Below are positions 45,441 to 54,493 of a stretch of 64,000 nucleotides of DNA, in pieces. This DNA comes from Coniochaeta sp. PMI_546 (lineage: Eukaryota > Ascomycota > Sordariomycetes > Coniochaetales > Coniochaetaceae). A program made the position numbers and the translations under genes. The notes under the pieces are model-generated. The model saw only the letters and a program-made list of their open reading frames with translations. It was not told the DNA's origin and made no database searches. The stretch spans positions 1,178,001 to 1,242,000 of the forward strand of contig MU271146.1 of assembly GCA_021432605.1 (NCBI GenBank), read 5' to 3'. Each line of letters opens with the position of its first letter. Within the stretch, counting starts at the first letter, position 1.

Positions 45441-46632
45441 ATGTCTTTTCCAGACAAGCCCATAGCCCAACTTCTGGGTTCTACAGGTTCGTTCTCTCTC
45501 AACTCGTCCAGTCAATCCTCACTCACCCCAAGTGTCATCACACTAAACACCTCCTCCAGGCCCAATCCACGCAGTAACCTACTCAGCCTCGCCCGGGACC
45601 TACATTCTGACAGGCTCCTCCGACCGCTCCGTCCGCCTCTACAACCCATCCAGCCTGGCACCTGCGCCTTCATCCTCATCATCATCATCATTATCATCAT
45701 CAATCACCGCCAAGCCCGCCCCCACCACTCCCCCCATCCCCCAAGGCCGCCTAATCCAAACCTACTCCGCCCACGGCCACGAGATCCTCTCCCTCTCCGT
45801 ATCGGCAGACAACGCCCGCTTCGTCTCGGCAGGTGGCGACCGCGCCGCCTTCCTGTGGGACGTCACCACCGCGCAGACCATCCGCCGCTTCTCGGGGACG
45901 GGTACCACGGGCCACGCCGGGCGGATCAACGCCGTCTCCTTCGGCGGCAAGGAGGACAGCCTCGTCGTCACGGCCGGCTTCGACACCACGGTGCGGATCT
46001 GGGACGTCCGGTCCGGCGGGTCCGGGGCCGCGAAGCCCGTGCAGGTGCTGGCGGAGGCGAGGGACAGTGTCGCCGCGCTGGTTGTGAGGGACTGCGAGAT
46101 CGTGGCGGGGAGCGTGGATGGGCGGGTGAGGGGGTACGATGTCCGGATGGGGAGGGTGGTGACTGATGTCCTGGGCGCGAGCGTGACGAGCCTGTGCCTC
46201 TCGCGCGACGGGAAGACGGTCCTTGTCGGGACGCTGGATAGCAAGCTGCGGCTTATGGATCGCGAGAATGGGACGTGTCTGAAGACGTATGGGGATGCCG
46301 GGTGGAGGAACGAGGAGCTGCGGGTGCAGAGCGTGCTGGGGGGGAAGGAGAGGTACGTCATTGCCGGAGATGAGCTCACGGCGGGCTCGGAGAAGGATGT
46401 TGATGGGAGGGTCTGGGTGTGGGACTTGTTGACTGGCAAGATGGTGGCCAAGGTGCGTGTGCCGTGGGGACCGGGGGGCATGGAGGGTAGGAAGAGGGTG
46501 CTGGGTCGGGACGGCAAGGAGAAGGAGCGGAAGAATGTGGTTAGCTGCATTGACTGGAAGGAAGGCGGCTTTGGGGATCAGTTCTGCGTTGGCGGCACAT
46601 CGGGTGTCGTTACGGTGTTTGGGAGTGCTTAG
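45441..46632 (+). CDS. WD40 protein, WDR83/MORG1-like
   Basis: Seven-bladed-propeller scaffold of 372 residues; relatives organise MAPK modules and associate with the spliceosome. Exons are 45441-45486 and 45560-46632. The 73-bp intron has the uncommon donor GTTCGT with CACTAAAC branch and CTCCAG acceptor; it joins IAQLLGSTG to PIHAVTYSASPGTYILTG. WD repeats are visible as GSSDRSVRLYN, SAGGDRAAFLWDV, TAGFDTTVRIWDV, AGSVDGRVRGYDV, VGTLDSKLRLMD and DGRVWVWDL. A serine run (TCA repeats, 45670-45705) interrupts the first blade, and the later repeats contain longer loops than the animal proteins. Third-position GC is very high. It converges with the sphingomyelinase-like gene, 108 bp between stops. 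Confidence 0.85.
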
Positions 46633-46740
46633 ATTCATATTTGCATGTGGGAAGCCCCGTGGGCTCTTGCATTTGAGATGTCGAGGATCAGGCTTTTTTT
46701 CAAAGATGTGTATAGACGCCCTTACAGGCACAAACTTTTC

Positions 46741-49036
46741 CTACACCTTACCGGTGTATGGACTCTGCGTGCTATCGAACCCTTGCGGACACTGCCTGCC
46801 CAGCGCCACACTACCACTCCGGATATAGCAAATCTTAGCCGTAGCACAGGCCTCAGATGTGCAAGACGGAGCACGGACACTGCTCTTGCTTTGGTACTTG
46901 TTGAACGTCACGACGAGCGACCGATCCTTCTCCATCGCCTCAGTCACTCTATGCCAGAAAGTGGCGTTCAGCGGAGCATTGTCAGGCCACGAAGCTGCTG
47001 GGCCGTACGCTTCGCGCGTGGAGTACTCAAGCTGGAACGTCGGCCCGGTATCCTCCAGTGATGCGAAGGAGTTCACATCTGCAACGAATGTGTACGCCTC
47101 GAATATTTCCCAGGTGCCAGTGTCAACCTCGTAGAGACGGTATCCACTATTGAGGTTGTTGAGAGGCGTCAGAGACGGCCCGATCCAAGCAGCAGCTATG
47201 GCATTGTCGGCCGTTTGAACTGTGCCGTTCTGGGAATAGTAGATGAGCGTCTGGTCCTCGTGAGTGTGGCCAAAGAAGATCCCACGGATAACGTGAGGGC
47301 TGTACCGTTCGACAATCTGGTAGAAGAAATCGGTGGTGGTGGGCATTGGGTTGGTGCCGCTCCAGCCAGTTAGGACATGCCCGACGATCCAGACGGCTTG
47401 ACCCTTGTCCTCGGCCTGTTGAAGCTCATCGATCAGGAAGGTGAAGATACCGGAAAAATCTGGGTTTGTTACGTTCACAAAGGTGTACATATTGTTGCGA
47501 TACCATAGGTCGGTGTTGAGGGTTATTATCCGCAGGTTTGGGTAGACTGGATGCGTGATTGCATACCCGCCGTAATGCAATGAAGCAACCTTGGCCGTCG
47601 CATCGTCGATCCAGCCGTAATGCTGCCACAGCTTCGATACGTGATCATAGTTCCAGGAAAGCTGCTGCCCCAGGCGCCCGTTGCCGTCAATGGCATGAGG
47701 TGCGTCCAGATTATCGGGGTTCGTGTCATGGTTACCCAGAGCACTATAGATAGGCCCACCGAGATATGCTTTAAACATATGCCATATCGAGACCTCGATA
47801 TTCTCGACGTATGCCCTTGACCTTTGGACTTGGGGATCGTGCGCTACCAGGTCTCCGGTATACAGGGTGAGCGCTGGCGGCTCGCTTGTTGAAAGGTTTG
47901 TCAAGGGCTGTATTGACTGGAGGGCTGCTAATGCCAGGTAATACGGCGAATCGCACTTGAAGTAACCCCATATCGGAGCCGGATAACTGATTGCGGCAGC
48001 GGTTGAGTTGTTAGTAGGAGGCGCCGGAGGCCGACAGCAGAAGCTTGTCGAACAATTGGCCTCCGATCCCGGGACGTATCTCTGTCAGAGGAGGGTTAGC
48101 TTGAGCGGAGGTACTTCGCAATACAAGACCCCCCAAACATATAACTCCCACTATACGTACCGGATCTGCAGATGGGACTGTTAGTTGACGGTGTCAAAGT
48201 GCGAACAGATGGTTGCCTTACCGAGGTGAAGGTCAGACATATGGAGAACCTTGACCCTCTTCCCGCTCCTGCAAGGCTTCTTGATATTGGTAGGCTTTGG
48301 TTTAGGAAACTTCGCTTTCACTGAAAACACAGGTGGTTGGGGGCAGAAGGTGCCGCTCAGATAGGCGCATATTTGCTGTCCATCAACCCCAGCGACATCT
48401 GCCTTGGAGAGAATCTGTGTCCACGGCACCCCAAAGGACCCTGCCTCGTAAGTGTTCTGACACGTCGAATTCGAGGCCCATTGGGTCGTCTTGCACAGTG
48501 TGACCATGGCATCGGGGAGGAGTGTAGGTGCGAGTTTAGCAGCCAGCTGCCCGACAGACAGAGCTGCGATGCATTTGGAGCAGTTGTTAGACAGTCCAGA
48601 GTTAGTATCGTGAATGATACTCAACACCTGGGTAAGCGCTGCTGTCACAACCGCCTCGGCATCAGAGTTTGTCAAGTTGGCGAGCGGCACAGGGTAGACG
48701 ACAGGATCTGTATCATGTGTCGGTATGGTAGATGGATCTGTCAAGTTGAGTGGGAACGTTATGTTCAGTACTGGGTCATATATCACAGGCTGTGGCTCGA
48801 CAGAGGGTCCAGGCTTGACTGCATATTGTCAGAATCAGTCACTTCCGACCCCAATGCTGCGGGAAGACTAGATTTTAGATGTAGGCCATCGCACCGTAGT
48901 AGCTTGAGTAGACAGACGTGGGGAACACCGTGGGCACGACATATTGACTAGTAGAGCCAGGTATGCTGCGAGACACCGACCCGAAGACAACTCGGGCCGT
49001 CACGATAAGAGCAAAAACAGCTTGGAGGCGCGTCAT
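46741..49036 (-). CDS. secreted acid-sphingomyelinase-like phosphodiesterase
   Basis: Calcineurin-like metallophosphoesterase with saposin-B domain, expected to hydrolyse sphingomyelin or related phosphodiesters outside the cell or in vacuoles. Exons are 49036-48895, 48818-48222, 48165-48161 and 48081-46741 (694 residues). The third exon is 5 nt (ATCCG). It is required to rebuild the metal-binding DLHLDPRYVPG from DLHLG and RYVPG. A signal peptide (MTRLQAVFALIVTARVVFG) opens the protein. The saposin-B region is about 105-206, with six or more cysteines. Metal ligands are Asp243/His245 (DLHLD), Asp325 (TGD), Asn365/His366 (GNHD), His483 (VGHVLTGW) and His520/His522 (GHTH). Several N-glycosylation sequons are present. 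The C-terminal ~100 residues are the usual extension, with paired cysteines. Confidence 0.9.
48161..48165 (-). other. 5-nt microexon of the sphingomyelinase-like gene
   Basis: Flanked by CTGCAG (intron 48166-48221, branch CTAAC) and donor GTACGT (intron 48082-48160, acceptor CTGACAG). Including it supplies AT|CCG, turning DLHLG...RYVPG into the invariant DLHLDPRYVPG; skipping it would remove the metal-binding Asp-Pro and shift frame. Confidence 0.8.
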
Positions 49037-50431
49037 CGTGGCAGTTCACCTGGGCCAATAATCTGCTAATTGTGTTTCCGAGAATGCAGCAACTTCTCAA
49101 CGCCCGCAACACAAACAGGGCAGCATTGAGCTGGTTATATATTGCTCTCGACCACATTGTCGGGTCAGAGAGGTCCGGATGCATGCTGGTGTCTGGTTTC
49201 ATTTGTGGTGCATTATCAAGGCACGTGCATGATATACTACCTTCTAAAAGCATGAATCGTCTTGCAAGTTTGCGATCTAAATGCAGCGGCGGTGCGACTG
49301 TGCCAATTGGCAGTGCGTGCAGACATGATGCAGGTCAAGGTCTGGAGGTGACGAGAGGCATCATTGAGGTCAGGATGGGCAAGATAGGGAAGACGTGCGT
49401 TCAACTCGGCTTGTGGTTGGCTGCATTCTTGGCAGCTCTCCAGATGACCCATTTCTTCATAGCGGCATGCCTGCCTCCCGGCCTAGACCCAATCCTTCAA
49501 CCTCACCTCACCTCGTCAGTGACCATAACATGGTAACCGTAACAATTATGCCGGCCCTCGCATCCCATATTTGTCGTCTACTTGGGACTAGCACTTGCGT
49601 GGTCAATGGTCTCTACCCAAGGAACGATGTCTCTGTCAAGTTAGCTGGAATCAACCTGGTTCATGCTCGTTTAACAGGTTCGATCTACCCGATATGATAG
49701 GTCTGTGGACACTGACTAGGTATAATATCACAATGTTCATGACCAGGCATTGAGGGAAATATTGTTCGAACTGTGTCCGGCAGTTTACGTCCTTCCGGTT
49801 CCGTTACCTTTGACCGACCATCTGCTCGGCTCCTCCACGAACACACCAGCTTGAGGCCACTTTGATAGTGATCCTCCAGCCTGCCACTCATGCTTGGTAA
49901 CGGTTTGAACATGTTCCGATCCGTCTTTACTCTCTGGGCAGGGGAGATGGATACCCAATGGGATGACATCACAACAAGCGGTGTTCAGACTCAGCGTGGC
50001 CTCAGTATTGGATCATGCTTCTCTGTCTTGTTCCGCGTAATGATATCGGCGAGGTACTCCTCAGACTAGGCTAACTGGCCGCGCGTTTGTCGGCCATTTA
50101 CTTGAGCTGGCCGGCGAAAGCACTGAAGAGCAGAGCCGCAGCGGTGCCGTCATCACAGGGAGGTACGCAGGTGTGAGTCGTCGCTCTATTTATTGCTAGT
50201 TATTTCCATCGGACATCGATCAAAGGATTGACTCCTACTCTATGGCCGGACCGTGGTGATCGCCTTGGCCGGTCAGTTGGGCCTGGCTAGCTATGGATGG
50301 AGAGACAGCCCGTTCTCTTCACTTGTGCTGTGACAGAGGCCAAAACCCGATCCTTCCTTTGTTGCTGTGTGATAACATGATCGCCAATACCAGCAGTTCG
50401 TGTCAGCAAGTCCATCATTGACCTACAAGAT
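49037..50431. other. intergenic region sphingomyelinase-like / ubiquitin-fold gene A
   Basis: About 1.4 kb holding the promoter of the sphingomyelinase-like gene and the 3' side of the next gene. I see no exon, RNA gene or repeat. Confidence 0.4.
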
Positions 50432-51825
50432 CTATTTCAGCATAGAATCAGGAACCTCCATTCCTCCCCACTCAAGGACCCGGAAATTTCTCCTATCCCA
50501 AGAGTTTACATCAAACTCAATGGTCTTAGCCCAGTCAAATGATTGAGCCTCGGTACGCGTGCAGGTCGTTCCGCCCCATGGACTTCCAGGCTCGAGAGGC
50601 GACACCCCGCCAAAAAGCATGAATATGCGCGCGATTGCGGTAGGAGGAGGACAGCCGGTGATCTCGAGCCTCGCCGCCCTGTTGAATGCATCCTGGCTGA
50701 CAAAGCGGAATGCTATGTACAAGCCCTGGTCTCTGATATGCTGAAACCGGGGCAACCAGTATATAATGAACTCGGTTCGCATTGCGGGAGTGAGGCATAA
50801 GCCCTCGAGAATGCATTCGAGACAAGGGACAAAGTCCTCGAAGGACAGCACGCATGCGTTTTCCGGCATGAGAGACGGTGTTGAAGGATTGAAGACCTCT
50901 CCGCTTCCGTTGGCAGCATGTGTATCGGCCGCAGTTACCGGAAGGGCCGCTGAAGATTTTCCGGTCTCAGCCTCCCAGAAGAGATAGCTGCACTTTGTTC
51001 CGGTGCTGTAATCAGAAATGGTTTCCCCTTGAACAGAAACGATCCATTCAACTCGCGAAGTGTTGTGTTTCGCGTCTGTGACTGGTTTGGCCAGGGGGTA
51101 GAGGACTGTGAACGACCATTGGGGTGACAGCGTCACAGAGACGTTGACATCTTCCAAGAGAACCGGCGACAGAAGATAAATAGCCGGCTTACCGCCTCGA
51201 AGGGTGAGAACCAGGTGGATCGTACTTCCATCGTGGATGCCATAGTCTTCGAATGCTTTCCCATCGACTAAGCGTTTTCCAGCGAAGACAAGTTGTGTCT
51301 GATCAGGAGGTATGCCTTCTGCAGCACGTATAGCCCACCGAAGCTGAATAATGATCGTAGACGGTTCGCACACGAAACGGATGGTCTTGCCGGGCATGGC
51401 TACAGTACCCAGGTCAGTACGTGATCGTGCTTGGTGGTGGTGAAGTCGAGAGCAATGCTGCTGGGAGACTTACTTTTGACATAGATTCCAATGAGAGAGG
51501 TCCTGTTCTTTTTTCTCTTCATGGCATCTTCGTTGACACAGTGCTGGGGCATCATGGCGACGGGCTCGTCATGCAAACAGCTCTGGGCTGCAGTGGTGAA
51601 CGTGATGTATGAGAGATCCCGCACATCCTCGTAGAACTCCGCTGACAACCCCACAGCTGCGCTGGACCCGAGGTCGGGAAACAAGCGAAGAGAAAGCTCT
51701 GCATCATCTGGGATGGAAAAGCGACGCCGAGCAGCTTCAATGAACCTCTCGTATGTGCTAGGCTTATGGATGATGCGACGCTCCCCCTGGTAGCCGACGA
51801 TGATGCGTTGAACTCGGTTCGGCAT
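50432..51825 (-). CDS. ubiquitin-fold fusion protein A (internal ubiquitin ending LRGG)
   Basis: Function unknown. Exons are 51825-51474 and 51399-50432 (439 residues); the 74-bp intron (GTAAGT...CTGAC...CTGTAG) lies inside the ubiquitin fold and joins GIYVK to TMPGKTIRF. Residues 1-80 form a first small domain ([20 protein letters not shown]). Residues 112-187 align without gaps to all 76 ubiquitin positions ([20 protein letters not shown]), ending in LRGG. Positions K6, K11, K48 and V70 are kept; I44 is Val; K27, K29, K33 and K63 are lost. After LRGG comes KPAIYLLSP, a beta-rich part with YLFWEAE, and a C-terminal domain (about 287-439: [50 protein letters not shown]). It is tandem with paralogue B at 52612. 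Confidence 0.8.
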
Positions 51826-52611
51826 CCTGGCAGGGACCGTCGCGGCAGGACTCTAAGGTAACGCTCTGAACTTGATCGAGATGGTAAGGTCTCGGGCCAA
51901 GATCGCAATATGTGAGGTCTGCTTGTAGGGTCTAATCTCGCTGCTGAATGAACATCAACGAATTCACGAGTCTTGTGCCAACCGTCGTAGACGTCGAGGG
52001 CAATACGGGAATGCGTCCGAGCTGAGAGTGAGGGAATGGTCTGAAATTCAGAGCCGCAATGTGCTAAAAGAAAATAAGGAAGGCGCGGGCCATACTTTTC
52101 GGTATCTGTTAATCTCTACAAACAGTCAGCTCAGATCTTTCTATGGCTGCGTCGGGTCTCTCGGTTCCACTATGAGGTGACAACTTGAGGAGGAAATAGA
52201 AGTAGGCCTCCAGTAAAGAGTTTGTTGGAAATGATGATGGCAAAGGAAACCTCAATTACTGAGATCTTGGCTCCCCGGATGACTAGAAATAGCAGCGGTT
52301 AAGAACGCCTTGATCAAGCCGAAACAAGGCAATAATGAGGATACAAACTTAGGTACGATTCTTCTAGGTCTGGGAATTTCTGGAGGTTCACCCTCACCTT
52401 GTGTGCAAATCGCCGTCAACACATGCCGAAGTCAGGAGTAAGGTGCATCCAGGCCGTGTCAAACATGCGTGAATCTCAGCGGTATGATTGTCTACGTTTG
52501 TTTAGGATACGAAGATGCCCAAGGTACGTCAAGAGAAGACACTAGAAGAACACCATCCCCTCCAGCAAGCCACGGTGTTAGGCCTAAAGCTTCATATACC
52601 CTGAACATCTA
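51826..52611. other. spacer between the tandem ubiquitin-fold genes
   Basis: A 786-bp spacer holding the promoter of gene A and the 3' flank of gene B. I find no third gene copy and no flanking repeats. Confidence 0.4.
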
Positions 52612-53983
52612 TCAGCGCTCTTTGAAGAGAGGAACCTCCATGGATCCCACTTCAACGACACGGAACTTGGTGTCGTCGAGCATCTTCTGAACATCCAGAC
52701 CGATCCTAGCTGCCCAGTCGATCCCCTCAGCCTCCTCCAACGTCAACGCTGTCCGCTTCCACATGGATCTGTCAACACCCCCAAACAGCAGAAAAATGCG
52801 CGAGACCACAGCAGGAATAGGGTGCTGCCGTCCCTCATCGGCTAGGAAGACCTCAATCCTTGAAGCTTGGGAGAAGGCATCTTGGTTGACAAACCGAAAC
52901 GCTATGCAAGGCCAGAACTCAATGATGCGTAGAAGCTGGGGGCTGGTCCGGAGCAGAAAGTCTGAGCGCATCTGGGGCGTAAGGTGCAGCCTGGCGAGCG
53001 TATGCTCTAGGAATGGAATAAACTCGCCAACTCGGAGGACACAAGCATTCGCCAGCGTCAGAGAGGGTGCAGAAGGGTTGAAGATATCGTCTCTGGCTCT
53101 GGGCTGAACATGAGGTAAACGGTTGGGGTCTTCGGAAGTCTCGCCGGTCCAGGAAAGGTAGCGATAGAAATATCGGGGGGGACGGGCACTGATATTATGG
53201 TTGTCACCGTCGGCTTTTATGCTGCCCACAGCGACATCCCATGTGTATGAATGCTCGCGTGATGACTGTATCGGAAGATGGGCGTTTCGAACTGTGAATG
53301 GTGGTACGCAAGAGACAGTCAGGGATATGTTGATCTTGTCGCGTCCGGCTGGCTTCCGCAGGTACATTGCCTGCTTCGCAACTCCAAACCACGTGTCGAT
53401 CTCAATGGTGCCTCCATTCTGCACATTAAGGTCTTGAAGCGTCCTTTCCTCCTCAAGAAGTGATTTGCCTTCGTAGCTCAAGTCGAAGAAGCCATCGTCA
53501 TATCCGATTCTTCTAGCCACGGTTCTCTTCAGATCAACAATGGTGCAGCCGTCCTTGGGGCTGAGCTCGAATTTGCATGATTCATCGTCTAAATGGGTTT
53601 GAATAATTAGCAGGTCTCCAGTTGAGCACAAGAGCAAAACATAACGGCGATAACCTACAAACGATAGTAAGCGTCTCAATCTTGGGCATGGAAGATGCCT
53701 GAGTCGACGCCTGGGGCAGGTCCTCGGGTGGATTGGGAAGGAGGCCGACAGGTGCCCTTGTAGGAAGGTTGAAGGTTATGAAACTGCAGTCTTGAACCAG
53801 GTCATAGTTTTCTGCTACCAGATCGATGCCTTGCTCGGCTGGTCCAGAGTAGTAGCGGGGAAAGAGGCCGACACTCAGAGGAATAGAGAGGTAGCTACGG
53901 GCAACTAGGAGGAGACCATCATAGCAAGCAGGTTTGACTATGAGCCGACGCTGATCCTCATATTGGATGAAGATGTGAGCCAT
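52612..53983 (-). CDS. ubiquitin-fold fusion protein B (diverged, no GG)
   Basis: Function unknown; paralogue of the gene at 50432. Exons are 53983-53659 and 53588-52612 (433 residues); the 70-bp intron (GTAGGT...CTAAT...TTTAG) sits at the equivalent place inside the ubiquitin fold. Domain order is the same: residues 1-75 (HIFIQYEDQRRLIVKPACYD, DCSFITFNL), a ubiquitin fold at about 99-178 (ETLTIVYDESCKFELSP, YEGKSLLEEERTLQDLNV, GGTIEIDTWFG) without terminal Gly-Gly, a beta-rich linker (MYLRKPAG, YFYRYLSWTGET) and the C-terminal domain (FNPSAPSLTLANACVL, CIAFRFVNQDAF, RIFLLFGGVDRSMW, FRVVEVGSMEVP). I chose the ATG at 53983 because it aligns with the start region of gene A; the frame stays open upstream to 54226, so a longer N-terminus is possible. 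Confidence 0.78.
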
Positions 53984-54493
53984 CCTGAGTTTTTGATTGA
54001 TGATCTTGAGTGTGGTCTGTTCAAGATTCAGTGCCTGAAGTGCTCGCGCCGCGCTGATACAACGGGCAGGGACTGAAGCTGATGGACAGAGCTGTGAGGG
54101 ACAAAATCTCTCGAGTGTTTCCAAGCGCGTGGGATAGCCCGGATGCGAATCTGAACGAGTGCGCAACTCAAACTGACCTTGGAAGTTTTTCTGTAGCGGA
54201 AACGAACAAGGACGTTGAGCGAGCAAGGGTAGGATTGGATGAGACAGGATGAGTATGTGCGAGCAAGAAGAGGCTTGAATGCTTTAGAGCATTTGAAAGA
54301 TTTGATTAGACACGTCCTGAGCTTGATCTAGCCTGATGGACAAAAACGGACAATGTCTATCAGTTCATACGAATGTGAACCTACCAACGCGTTATTGACA
54401 GACAGCCCTACGTGATCTTGCTCCCGACGATATGAGTAACGCGAAACTGTCGAGATTCCGTAGCCAAACGCCTTGCAACAAATCACCTGAAGC
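53984..54493. other. spacer upstream of ubiquitin-fold gene B
   Basis: 510 bp between the start of gene B and the stop of tof1 on the same strand. Part of it stays in frame with gene B, but it lacks any match to the paralogue and is treated as leader. Confidence 0.35.
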
